From Dryococelus australis (taxonomy: Eukaryota; Arthropoda; Insecta; Phasmatodea; Phasmatidae): a DNA stretch of 64,000 nt. Below the pieces are notes generated by a model, which saw only the letters and a program-made list of their open reading frames with translations, had not been told where the DNA came from and ran no database searches. The stretch lies in the NCBI GenBank assembly GCA_029891345.1, contig CM056995.1, positions 78,555,895 to 78,619,894 on the forward strand, given 5' to 3'. Shown piece after piece: positions 23,653-34,329 of the stretch (within the stretch, counting starts at the first letter, position 1; the number at the start of each line of letters is the position of its first letter). Made by a program: the position numbers and the translations under genes.

Positions 23653-24148
23653 GAACATGCTTTATCTTTTGTTAGACAACAACTTCCCCTCTCGACACCC
23701 TGTATGGCATGTGAGGGGAGGAAGGAAGGTGCGCCGCTGGGAGAGACATAAAGAAAGGTTAGTGAGAGGGGAAGTAGAAAGCCAGTCTCGCACCACGCTG
23801 CACGGCTGCAGTGTCGACAGACGTGTTGAGAAGACAAGACATTAGACAGAGCATCGCAGAGCAGTTATAAACGGGGCATGCGTGACATATTTCACATCCA
23901 GTTACTAGCAGTTTGCATAAACAACCAGCTTAAAAGATTGTAGTTAATCTTAGGTGACAGGACCCGAAATATAGTTAGATCAGCACAACATGCGATAAAT
24001 GATAAAAGGTTGTTAACATTATTTAAATCGGGATTTTGCTTGTACCACAAAAAAATTGTTGGTCGATGCACTTTATTTGTACTTATTTCTTTTAATGTGC
24101 AGCACATACACACCAAAATACGGTAATTTTTTGTGTTTAAAGAAAATA

Positions 24149-24927
24149 CTGTATTTACTAATGTAGAGTGTGCACCATGATTTTTGTAACAAGTTACAGT
24201 GAAAAGTTTTTTAAAAATAAAATTGCACCAAAAATTTGTGGTGCCCTGTTAGTAAGTATGGAACAAACTATTCTTCTTTACATCAATGTGTGGTGATTGT
24301 GATATGTTTGAAAAATACTTTAATTAATTGACTTGGGTGCAAAAAGCAAAATAAAAAGATTCCATAAACCTCATTCTCCTACTAAAAACACTTCCGGCTT
24401 AGTTTTTCTTTTTTCTCCTTTTAGCAATGACAGGATCTTTTTTTGCTGTGCTAGAATGTCACACTACCCTTCTCTCAAAAAAAATGTGTCGCCTCGTCCC
24501 TTTTCGGCCCCCTGTCATAGTTTATTATTCGTTAGCCTCTGCCAGGAAACAAAGAAGGCTTGGCGGAATTATCGACCAGCAACATCATGGTGTTTAGAAC
24601 CGAGAAAAGGGGGGTATAAACACATGGCAGATTTGGTTTTTGGCATGACACAATGCCAATGGGGGGGGGGGGGGGAAGGAGGAGGTTGTGACTTACATAT
24701 AACTGAAGGGTCGCTGAGAGAGAATGAAGAAAAGTGATGTGAGAGAGAGAGAGAGAGAGAGATTGATCGAGAGATGCACCAGACAGTTCCGCCACTTCCT
24801 TCAACATCCACAGACAATTTATGGCCACCACTCCCACGTCTTTTTTTTTTTGTGTATAGCGTGCACCCCAGAAATGTTTTTCTTTAGTTTGGGAAAAAAA
24901 GGGTGCGCTATACAGGAGTAAATACAG
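24149..24927. mobile_element. 779-bp TA-flanked element nested in hAT copy A
   Basis: Left end CTGTATTTACTAATGTAGAG. Right end in reverse complement CTGTATTTACTCCTGTATAG. Both continue to a GCACC word, giving inverted repeats of about 28 bases. TA flanks both sides (24147-24148, 24928-24929). Copy B shows the empty site with a single TA at 51924-51925 (AAAGAAAG-TA-ATAACC). It carries a 16-G run and a GA array. Its termini resemble those of the element at 4404-5296. No coding capacity. Confidence 0.85.
24661..24676. repeat. Poly-G homopolymer, 16 G
   Basis: Uninterrupted run inside the nested 779-bp element. Confidence 0.95.
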
Positions 24928-25326
24928 TAATAACCTAACTCCACTGTCTACAACTAATATACTAAAGTATGACCCGATACCATACTCCATATGGATAAAT
25001 TGTGAAAAGGCAAAGTATCGGCCGATACCGATACTTAGCATAGGTATCGAAACAACTCTAACCACAACTACTAGTAACTCAATCCAAGAGTCATCAGACC
25101 TCTAGTCCAGTTGACAGACTCCATCCACAGCACTGAACAGTCGCCGGAGGGAGTGACATACTGGTCTGGAATACTGCCAACATTTGGACCTACACCCACT
25201 TTTGTTGTCTAGCATCCAGAGGAAATCCAATGCACTATAACCACCGTGCCTCATGCCCCTGGTTAAAGGAGCACCTGTAGGAGAGTGGCTGAACGTCATA
25301 GGTGGTCAGCCAACAGGTGATGCACG

Positions 25327-26173
25327 AATTGGCGGAGCTCTGCCATGAAGTACATCATGACCTGGACCCAGTTTGCAATGAAATTCACAGTCCAATATGC
25401 GATCTCATACACAGCACTCAAGCAACAAATCTCGCTATTCACTAATGAGCGGAGACCACAAGAAAACCTTGACGCGTGCTTGGTTACTGACTGTATGGCA
25501 CGATCGTCTAGATTTATTGCGCTAAACCAAGTGCGTGGTTATTGGTAGCTGAGTCGTAATTGCAGTTAATAGTAATATAAGCGGCACACGTCAACCTGAA
25601 GGCTTTCGCCGACCATAAGATCAACTTGGCCAGGCCACTACCAACATTCATCTCCCGAAGATGTGTTGGAGTCAATATTGGAAACTCTGCTGCCAGAACA
25701 CACGCCTGCTCTGCATCCCACCGTATCGTGCGCAACTCAGAACCTAGGTGCAGCTACTTTTTGTACTCTCGTGATAGAAAAAGTAGCTCTAAAGACAGTG
25801 ACAATGCCACAATATGCATAAATGCTCCACACCAAGGGTTGAATGGCCCGGGCATCCAGCCCACCTGCGCAGCTGATCCCATGCAGGGAGAGCAGTCCAC
25901 ATCCACGCAAGGTAATAATGGACTAAGTGCCACATTCACCCAGGCACTGAGCGTTGCCAACACCGAGGTCAAGCGCCAGGCACCACGGTGTCGCATATGC
26001 AGTGAAAAACAATATCACTGGCCCAGGATGTGCCCCAACAGTGTGACAATGGCTACGGGAAATGCATCAACGGGGTATGACAACAACAGGGGCCTTCATA
26101 CTCTGTCAACGTATCAACAACTGCACCCCCAGAGAAGATTAACAACTAACCAGCCACCTACTTGGGTCAAGTG
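25327..26173 (+). pseudogene. Gag-like fragment with zinc knuckle
   Basis: The first open stretch contains TWTQFAMKFTVQYA and ALKQQISLFTNERRPQE, of the W..F...F..QY...L..L.Q...E type seen at the end of the retrotransposon capsid domain. After a frame change, HVNLKAFADHKINLARPLPT leads into a Ser/Gln-rich spacer and then CRICSEKQYHWPRMC, a CX2CX5HX4C zinc knuckle that would bind RNA. The knuckle spacing differs from that of the family at 46.5 and 56.8 kb (CX2CX3HX4C), so this is a separate retroelement family. No protease or reverse transcriptase follows. It begins soon after the end of hAT copy A. Confidence 0.5.
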
Positions 26174-26676
26174 ATTACAACCATTGATAACATTTTTTAA
26201 CACCATCACAAGCATGTGTTTTTGTTTTCTTTCAGAATGGAATAAATTCAGTCAGGAACCATGATGAATTTTAAACCTATCAGAGATGTGGAATAATGTC
26301 AAATATGCGATTTGCAATAACTATGGTGCACCAATCTCACGAAGCATGTCAAAAAGCACTTCTATGACTTCAAAAACATGTTAACACACAACACTAACAC
26401 TTTGCTGAAAAAAAATTTGTTTACTTCCAGTGTTAGAAAAAAATTGTAACAAAAGTGAAAGACTCAGTTTTGGCGTATATTAGAGACAAAATAAATAAGT
26501 AGGTTGCTAACTTATTCTCAAAGTCCTTAAATAAGTATGAGCAGTGAATGTGGAAGTTAAGTGTCAGCCAGTACAAGAACTGCTATCAGAACCTAAAACC
26601 GGGAATCAAATTAACTGAAACTGAAAACCGAAATCGGAAAATTGTGGAACCATCCCATCACTAATTCTTGTACATA
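26174..26676. other. No gene seen; AT-rich spacer
   Basis: AT-rich sequence between the gag-like fragment and LTR B. No open frame of note. Confidence 0.5.
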
Positions 26677-27445
26677 TTGTTAAGTTACGATTATTTACAA
26701 ACATAAATAAATTCTGATGCGTGCTGCTCAACCTATTAATTAACCACGATTATAACTCATCAATAAATGTTCCTACTGCTACAGAAGGAGACAGAGAATT
26801 TTCTACATGAATTCTCTACCACCTACTCTAGCAGGCAACAGGAACTTATGAATGGATTTTCTTCACCTGAAGGTTACGCAATCCGGTAGGCACCCCCCCC
26901 CCCCCCCCACTGCTGAGAGCCAACAAACCGCTCGCCACCGGGAATGGCTGAGAGCCGCAGACGAGGCACGAAGCAGAAATGCTGACCAGAGTTTATTGAC
27001 TCCCACGCAAACCAGGACAGGATGCTCACCCTTCCCGCAGCCCGTGCCGACAGCCTACAAGCTCCACCTACACGAGTCCGGACGCTGACGGGCTCGGGCA
27101 GTCATTCTTTCACTAACTCTCTCGTGACATCCCAGAGCACTAACTTCATAAGCTTCGAGTATGCCCCCAGCGGCTACTCACTACGTGTCGATATCCATCG
27201 AACACGTACACACATATTTAACTTCACTTTGTCTCTTCCAGACACCTTTTTCTCTGCCAGTTTAACTTTAAATAATTTTGCATTCGTCTAGAACCAGTTG
27301 CTCCCCATTTTACTACAACCAGGTTGCCTACACCTGGAACTGCAGCTACCTTCACCTCTCCACGGTCTCACAAGAGGTAGTACAGGTCACGTGTTTATTG
27401 AGTCTCCAATAAACACCCATTGTTTACTAGCCTTTTGCTTTTCAT
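26677..27445 (+). repeat. LTR of type B, left copy
   Basis: Begins TGTTAAGTTACG and shares its whole order with 30245-31075: TTCTTCACCTG, a C-rich patch, CGAAGCAGAAATGCTGACCA, TACAAGCT, CATCCCA, ACTTCACTTTGTCTC, then GTCACGTGTTTATTGA and CAATAAACAC with its AATAAA poly-A signal (27410-27415), then CAT-TACAGGGTA. A 16-C run (26893-26908) lies in the C-rich patch. With the right copy it flanks a 2.8-kb internal segment, so this looks like one LTR retrotransposon. Confidence 0.7.
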
Positions 27446-27870
27446 TTACAGGGTACTTGTCTGTGTAGACAGTCAGGGACAGAGTACAACGTACACCGCC
27501 AACAGGAACCAACAGTATTGACATCCACATTAGACTGCTACATGTTTCTTCCCAACCCCCGAGCACTAAGTCAGTGCTGGTGGGGAGAAACAGCAATACC
27601 CCAACCACTAGAAACACCTTCGTACAGGGAGGGACTCCAAGCTCAGGTTATCACTCACTTTGAGCAGTAAGTTAGTGCTGAAGTGACCTTAGCCTGGGGT
27701 TTGCAGTCCAACCCGGTGCGAACGCACAACCAGTAGAGGCTTGGTGGCCCACAAGGCTCCACGTCCCTGATCAGCTCGCATGCTTGAGCGATCAGTGGGG
27801 ACTCCTATCGAACTCGTGCCAGCAAGTCACTATTGGGTTACACTGTAATTACCTTTCCTGTCTAAGTGCA
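27446..27870 (+). mobile_element. Type B retrotransposon leader region
   Basis: Shared with 37800-38160: TGTTTCT-CCC, GAGCACTAAGTCAGTGCT, GGGGAGAAACAGC, ACTAGAAACACCTTC, then GTCACTATTGGGTTACACTGT and CCTGTCTAAGTGCA. It is non-coding, and corresponds in position to the leader of type A at 35226, 54516 and 59905. Confidence 0.6.
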
Positions 27871-29735
27871 CTGTGTAGGCTGTCGTCAGACCGGTGTGGC
27901 AAGAGGCTGACACGCAACAGTCCCGGCTGTCAGACTGCCCCCGCCCCTATGTAATTTGGGCCACGCTAGGCAAGTCACGTCTAATCTACTTTATTCGGTC
28001 TGTGGCGCAGGTGCCCGCCCTGAGTACAGAACAAGCCTCGTGGGTCGACAGCTGGGCACGAAGTCAGGCCCTACAACCTTGACCCACTACGAGGTACCGG
28101 CTTGGGTAGTGGCGCAGCAGTTCAGCAAGGTGGCTTGGGGTTGGCGGGTACCCGTGTATTCGCACTGACTGGTGTTATGCTTGACTGGGGTGTTATCTGC
28201 TCCGGTATATGTGCTTCTGGCTGTGGTTCGGTGCGTCTGGCTGTCTGATGCCAAAGAGTGCCTCCTGCACTACCGGATAGTATCTCTCTGCAACCTTGGT
28301 GGGTGGCTCAAACAATCTGATGGGAATGACGTCTGGAACAGGTACGCTGAGACGTCTTTGAAGTGCCGCTTGTTCCCGTGGACTGAGTAACCCGGACCCA
28401 CTAGGAAGGATACATACTCCCTGCGAAAGTTTACAATTGCCCTCGCTTTTCTGGCCCGTCTCTAAACTCCACCCCTGTGAGTGTACGGCATGAGGTATAG
28501 ATCAGAGCAGCATGAGTTGGGCAATTGATTTGTCAGTGTTTAACAGTATGCGGGTGTCCCGTGGGAGTAGATTTCCCTGCACCAGTCTGCAGCCCACTGG
28601 GCACCACTAGGGGAGCGATTAGAGTTGGGCACCTGGTTGGCAAGTCCAATCCACCGGGAGCGTACCTAATGTTGTGACTCTACCATTCCTTCCACGTGGT
28701 GCAAAGAACGGGAGGCCTTCCAATGGTAGTGTGGTGAGGGTCCCGGGGTCACTGGTCTCCCAGAACTCAAAGAAGAACACCTCTTCGGCACGACAGACGG
28801 AGCGATGAGGAAGGGGCAACTTCGAGTTGACAAGCCAATTTTCACAGGACGGTATCCTAACGTCATGGCTCTACTGTTCCTCCTACGGTGTACAAGGAAT
28901 GGGCGGCGTTCCAAGGATGTACTTGTTCTGTTGTGCAGTGTACGTTTGGCAGTATCAAAACCCGGTCTCCTGCCAAGTACTGCAGCTCTGATGTGACTCA
29001 GTAAGGAGCTTGGAGTGAAATCTGAGATGACTGGTAAGAAATGTGTTTATTTACCTAAGTGAAGTATACACTGATAGTAGAGGTGCTAACTCCTAATTCC
29101 CCCACGGAGTATACGGAAGGTAAAACACCCTATAGTTAAACAGGGATAGGTGCTCTGTGCAAAGATGGGTGGATTAGGCAGTTACTTAATGCGCGTTTCC
29201 TCGAGGCGAGCTCTACTCTCAGGTGACTGTCCATAAGGGACCGAATGTGTCTACGTGTAACTTCTTGACGTCCGTTAGGTCTTCCTTAGGATTCCGCTGG
29301 AGAGGAACTTCGGCCCTACAAAGAGACCGATGAAGCTTAGGAGAGGTTGGGGCCTCAGCACCAGTAACAGGGGCAGTGAGAGCTCAGGAAGCGATCGAGT
29401 ACTGAGAAGAACTGGCGATCAGGCTTAGCTTCCGGCCCTTTAATACTTATTGGCCATCCCTTCTTCTGCTGGCATAGTGTGTTTGGAGAGGGGGCACAGT
29501 AGGTGCGAGCAGGGCATCTGGATCCTCCGAGCGGGCGGCGTAGTGAAGAGCGCCAGCATATACGTCTCGTGTATATGGCAGCATCTAGTGATGCGCTGCA
29601 GTACTTGCACGGAACTCTTGGATAGTCTCTGTGGCTCATCGATCGAAATAATAATTATCATTGGACGTGACTCGTGAACAAGCTGTCAGTAGTGTACATA
29701 ACTGATGAGTAGCAGCCGTTAAATATATTAGAGAA
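27871..29735. mobile_element. Insertion between leader and leader ORF of the type B element
   Basis: In the sister copy, CCTGTCTAAGTGCA is followed at once by the leader ORF (38160). Here about 1.87 kb of different, GC-rich DNA intervenes. It contains two diverged tandem units of about 190 bp (28610-28760 and 28800-28960, both with TCTAC-TTCCT-C..CGG and GGAAGG or CCAAGG words). A third unit-like stretch is at 45990-46110. The TTTAATACTTATTGG word at about 29440 is TATA-like. Possibly an LTR of another retroelement; borders are approximate. Confidence 0.4.
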
Positions 29736-29741
29736 GACGTC

Positions 29742-30101
29742 ATGCGTCAAGGCGTAGAGAACAATACCTAGCTCATGCTGCTACCAAACCGTGGATAGTA
29801 TTACCACATCCTACGCAGGACAGGCAGGCGGAATGGGACAGCTTTGCCCAACTGAAGAAGCCAAGCAGTTGTGCCTGCTTCTGTAACAGTAATCATTTTG
29901 TCACCTTGCATTCGCATTCACCCATCGAGCCACCCAGTGGTAAGAGGGTTGCTAAACCGAACAGAGACAAGATACGACTGGGCAAATCCAAACTTCTGGA
30001 GCAGTGAATCTTACGACTGGAATCGCCACTTCAGAGTAAACAGAGCTTGCATCTTTTGGGTGAAACCCTCATCAATTACAACTAACAAAATGACTATATA
30101 A
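29742..30101 (+). pseudogene. Retrotransposon leader ORF, type B copy 1, frameshifted
   Basis: Reads across frames as RREQYLAHAATKPWIVLPHP, then an open stretch with IRIHPSSHPVVRGLLNRTE and NFWSSESYDWNRHF. The same protein pattern, in the same order, occurs at 38160-38528, 35718-36200, 54987-55550 and 60340-60993, always between leader and gag or at that place. I do not recognise a known domain. The pattern HP.CHPVVRGLLN-T followed by FW......W is the conserved core. It may be the N-terminal part of gag or a separate small protein. Confidence 0.55.
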
Positions 30102-30244
30102 GTAAGCAACAGCCAACATCCCTCGCCCCGTATCATAGAACCAGAGTAAAACACCCCGCTTTTGGTCTAGCGGAAAAATCCTCGACATACGTGTCCACCA
30201 GACTTAACCGGGCACACGTCAATTCCAACTTAATATCTCCACTA

Positions 30245-31075
30245 TGAAACATTTACGTCAGAAAATTTGTATTATGTCGCAATGTTTATAAACAAGCGTC
30301 TGACGCATGTCACTTATACATCTAATCTAATACGATTACGACTCATCGCCAAGAGTACCACTTCCATCACTACACATGTAAGTGACAAGTTGCCTACCCT
30401 ACAGGTGACTGAAACGTATGAACGTATTCTCTTCACCTGGAGGATACGCAACCCAGCAGGCACGCCGGCCCCCCTACCCTGTACTGAGAGCCAAAAAGCT
30501 TCCTAGACCTCGGGCAAGGCCGAGCGCCAATGACGAGGAACGAAGCAGAAATGCTGACCAGAGTATTCCCATGCCAACCAGGGCAGGAGGACGTAGAGCC
30601 CACTCCCACACCCCATGCCGGCAGCCTACAAGCTTCCACTATAAGTCAGGACGCTGCCGATAAGTCAGGATGCTGCCGAGCTCAAGAGTCATTCTTATGC
30701 ATTCTTCTCTAACAACATCCCACAGCACTATGCAGTGCTCAGGATCTTTGGAGAATCTTGTTACTTTCAAGTACGCCCCAGCGGCTACTTACAACGTACG
30801 TCAACGACCAGTCAACTCAACGACCAGCGAACATGATCACATATTTATTTAACTTCACTTTGTCTCCTCTAGACACCTTTTACTTAGCAGTTTAACTTTA
30901 ACCAATTTGTATTTGTCTAGAACCAGCTTTTACCTTTTTACTTAGTACCTGGAACCGTAGTTACTTTCATCTCTCCACGACTAGGTAGGAGGTAACACAG
31001 GTCACGTGTTTATTGAACCTTCAATAAACACTTGTTGTTCTCTATCTTTCTGTTTTTCATTTCCAGGGTATTTGT
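30245..31075 (+). repeat. LTR of type B, right copy
   Basis: Parallels 26677-27445 over its length, with ACGATTACGACTCATCGCCA near the left, CGAAGCAGAAATGCTGACCA, ACTTCACTTTGTCTCCTCTA, and GTCACGTGTTTATTGAACCT with the AATAAA signal at about 31022. It closes the type B element started at 26677. The two LTRs are visibly diverged, so the insertion is old. Confidence 0.7.
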
Positions 31076-31414
31076 TTTGACGCATGAACAGTTAGATGAA
31101 TAGTCACAACAGTCAACGATTCTGTCCGTTAGACCAAAATCTGGACCAAAATCTGGGTTAATGCATATGCGCGAAGATACAAATAATACCATAACCGGAG
31201 CAGTCAATACTTTCTCGTGCCGGAGTTGGGCGGCGCGGTCCCGTTCCGTCTACCTATCCGGTGTAGGTTGAGGAAGTGCACTCAACTGTCTGGCGGCAAG
31301 GCGCACTCCGTGTCGCTCCCTACGCTTTCAGCCATGCCTCTGGCAGAAAGTAATAAATTCTCTGCTCACAGGTTACTGGGTACACCTTGATGCGAACAAA
31401 CTAAATACAAGTTA
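31076..31414. other. No gene seen
   Basis: Spacer after the type B LTR; no supported feature. Confidence 0.5.
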
Positions 31415-31468
31415 CAGTAGAACCTCTCTATTACAACCCTTCATGGTTCTCGAGAATAGGGTCGTAAT

Positions 31469-31494
31469 GGGGGGGGGGGGGGGGGGGGGGGGGG
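31469..31494. repeat. Poly-G homopolymer, 26 G
   Basis: Longest G run in the window, directly visible. Confidence 0.95.
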
Positions 31495-31879
31495 TGCAAT
31501 AAAAATTTTGGAAAACTTTGGGCTGATTTTGACCCACCCCAAACCACTATGCCATCAACCTTGCCATTTTTGGCATGAAGTATGTTCAATCGTCTCTAGC
31601 GCATAAAAAATCACTTATTAAATTTAATATAAATATGTAAATTTTAAAAGCTCGAAGTCTCCTGATTAATTTGATACACAAGAAAGGCAGTTGTATAAAA
31701 GATGGCTGAAAAGATTAGACTATGTATTATTAATATATAAAGTTATTATTAAAGATCTATTACGCAGGTCTCGTGGGTCATACAATGCTATGAAGCACGT
31801 AGCAATCAAAAAGGTTAGGTGGCATTGTGCAATACGTGTGTGCTAGCTGTGTTCTCGCTTTGGTTTGGCCGTGTACGTA

Positions 31880-32075
31880 ACTGGGCGAACGCCTAGATCC
31901 TCTGCAGCACAGCCGGGCGCGGACGTGGTGGTTTGCTGCAGAAGCTCAGCCCTAGATCCTCAGGCTGGGCAGCTGTCGATCGGTCGCTACAAGATGGCGG
32001 GCTGCAGTGCCACTGCTGTCGTTACAGGGCTGGTTCACTTCCTAACAGCGGCCCAGCATTGGGAAAACATGCTGA
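31880..32075 (+). repeat. Module shared with 4640-4850
   Basis: See the partner entry. GCCTAGATCCTCTGCAG, GTCGATCGGTCGCTACA, GCCACTGCTGTCGTTACAGG and CCCAGCATTGGGAAAAC align with the earlier copy. Confidence 0.6.
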
Positions 32076-32200
32076 TATATGTGATTCACATCAATGTGTT
32101 GAGAATTTATACAAAATGTAGGCGGCGTGTTGGCCTCCTTACTGGCACGATGAGGCGTGGCAATGTTTACGGGAATATAAATATTTAGTGCGGTCTACTT

Positions 32201-32728
32201 GAATTAATTATCCAGAATTTTTCATCAAAAACTGTTGATGTTGCCTATACACGCACATGGCCTCACTCGCCATAATATGGTACTGGTAACATAAGAACAC
32301 ATTTTATTTGCACACATTTATCTTTAGTCATTTTACACATAAAACTGATCTCACAAGAAAAAATCAATTGCCCAACATAAAAAATTAGCATATTACATAG
32401 ATGTGGGCACACAAACTAAAAAATTAATATTAAAAAAAGGACATTGAAATAAATTTAATGTTATCATACATACACTGATTAAGAAATTAGTCTGTAAAAT
32501 GTGCTGCTCTTTTCACAGCTAAACAAAAGGGATGATGGAAGCAAAAAAAGACGCGGCACGTGACGCACAAAGAATCCTTACTGACCCGGCCCTGGCCTGC
32601 AACTCCCCCCACCATCATCACTCCTCCTGCACTTTCACGGACAATACACCAGTGTTCCCTTCTGGCATTTGGTAATTTATAGCTTCACACTGCTTGGGAC
32701 AATCAATGTCAAAGTCTATGTTGGTAAA
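32201..32728. other. No gene seen; AT-rich spacer
   Basis: AT-rich, with a GC patch at about 32550-32640 of no recognisable content. Confidence 0.5.
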
Positions 32729-32960
32729 GGCCATTCACAGTAAAGTGAGCACTTTTGAAAGCCCTCTCATTTGGAAAAATAGTCAATAAGTATGCTTTTC
32801 TTTAGCCTTAGACGTTAACTTCTGAGTGCGGTGGAATATACTCACTGTGTTTATTACTTACATGGCAATATTTATTTAAAAAGATGTTTAAAGGATAAAA
32901 AAAGGCTGAAAGGAAAAAGTAACGACGCCGTCAAAAGTGCTCACTTTACCGTGAACAACC
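32729..32960. mobile_element. MITE, 0.23 kb, copy 2
   Basis: Ends GGCCATTCACAGTAAAGTGA and, in reverse complement on the right, GGTTGTTCACGGTAAAGTGA. Both run on to GCACTTTTGA, so the inverted repeats are about 30 bases. The middle matches 18267-18503 in the same orientation. Confidence 0.85.
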
Positions 32961-33560
32961 TATAGCTTGAGAAATGTGTGACCACTAACATCAGTAAAGG
33001 CTAGTTTTCCATAGACTGAAAACTGTGGATAATAGAAACTAGTACCGTCACTTGTTCAAGATACAGCAAGGGATTACGATATCTATTTTTAGATGTGCCA
33101 CAAATTTTCGACTTTTTGGACCCAAACTTAAGTCCGGTTATAGCTTGCTGATCAGGCTTTGTAAAGTTTACACTGATCTCCTACGCTAGGCGGGCTGATC
33201 AGAGACAAGGAGCTGTTAGGGTGACCAATGCCGCCACTGGATGTGCGTCCACACAGGAATGGATGGCATGTCTCAAGCCACGGTTTATCCTGGCACTGGA
33301 AGCAATGCTATGGGATAAGGTAATACATTGAGACTGTCGCCCCTCTCTGGGTGAAGGTGTTACTAGTGGTTGTGCCTCCTCTGTTACTCTCCACCGGCAC
33401 CGGAAGCAATGCTGTGGTAGTTTGGAAAGCAACAGATGGCTGTCTAATGGGTGTGTGAAAATATGACGGATCCCTGAAGGGCGCCTGTGGCTGAAGTTAA
33501 TTCGGTAGTTAAAAATTCCCCGGTCCTTGTCAAAAATTACGTAGCAACATGTATCTAGCA
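32961..33560. other. Mixed spacer with retroelement-like text
   Basis: No coding region supported. From about 33190 the DNA is GC-richer and repeats GGCACTGGAAGCAATGCT (33293) and GGCACCGGAAGCAATGCT (33397) about 100 bases apart, similar in style to the repeat blocks at 8.7-9.2 and 28.6-29.0 kb. Confidence 0.4.
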
Positions 33561-33599
33561 GGCAAACAGACAGATACTCTAAGAAATAAAAGCTGAGAA

Positions 33600-34320
33600 G
33601 TAGAAAACAACAGTGTGTTCATTGAAGTCTCAATAAACATGCAATGAGTGCTACCTACTACCAGGCAATTGAGTGCTGAAGGTTACTACGCTTGCCAGGT
33701 ATAGGCAACCTGGTTCTAATGGAGAATGGGAAAGAATTAGTTTAACAATAAAATATATAATACTTCTAAACTGTCTAATAAAGATGTCTCGAGGAAACAA
33801 AGCAAATTTAACATGTGGGTAAGCGTGTTCGCTGGTTGTCGGGTTGACTGGTTGTCGATGTTGAAGTAGCCGCAGGAGGCGCACTCAATGCTTCGAAGAT
33901 CTCGAGCGGTCCCAGCACTGGCAGCAGTACTGTGGGGAAAACGCAAGAGAGAAAATAAGAATGACACTCACGCTCTGCAGCATCCTGACACATAGTGGAA
34001 GCTTGTAGGTTGCCAGAGCGGGGTGCGGGCGAGGCGTGATGTCATCCTGCCCTGGTTGGCATGGGAATACTGTGGTCAGCGTTTCTGCTTCGTGCCTCGT
34101 CGATGGTGCTCGGCCTTGCCCAAGGTCTGGGCAGCTTGTAGGCTCTCAGCGCGGGGTAGGAGGGGTGATGTGTCTGCCGGGTTGCATATACTTCAGGTGA
34201 AGAGAATAGGATTATAGATTCCTGCTGCCTGTAGGATAGGCAACGTGTCCTTCACGTCTGTAGTGGTGGAAGAGGTACTCTGGGCAATGAGTCATAATCA
34301 ACTGTATCAGTGGCACACGT
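33600..34320 (-). repeat. LTR of type B, inverted
   Basis: In reverse complement this gives the same order as the other type B LTRs: ATGACTCATTGCCCAGAGTA, TATTCTCTTCACCTGAAGTA, CGAAGCAGAAACGCTGACCA, TACAAGCTTCCACTA, then TTTATTGAGACTTCAATGAA with the AATAAA region. Its 5' end faces the 5' end of the type A LTR that starts about 10 bases away, so two related LTRs meet head to head. Confidence 0.65.
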
Positions 34321-34329
34321 TAGTTTGTT

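Larger units (their letters stand above)
22659..25060. mobile_element. hAT-type element, copy A, left end lost
   Basis: From ATGACACCAAAT onward this parallels copy B at 50706-52029 block by block, including CCTGTCATGAGTTACACT, TAGGTGCAACTA, GAGCAGTTATAAACG and the terminal TATCGGCCGATACCGATACT...ACAACTCTA. The left 240 bases of copy B are absent and are replaced at a TA by the end of another element. Relative to copy B, this copy contains a 779-bp nested insertion and an expanded GA array. No transposase is recognised, so it is non-autonomous. Confidence 0.8.
31417..32200. mobile_element. Possible Tigger/mariner-type element, right end not found
   Basis: TTACAGTAGAACCTCTCTAT at about 31415 is worded like the terminal repeats of pogo/Tigger elements. 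It is followed by a 26-G run and AT-rich DNA, then the GC-rich module at 31880-32075 shared with 4640-4850. No complementary end could be found, so extent and class are tentative. Confidence 0.35.

Noticed and set aside
23430-23845. Overlapping open frames of 70-135 codons on both strands
   Set aside because: Also a product of the GA-rich array inside hAT copy A.
22659-25060. Reading hAT copies A and B as a segmental duplication
   Set aside because: Only the element itself is shared; flanks differ, and copy B has its own target duplication.
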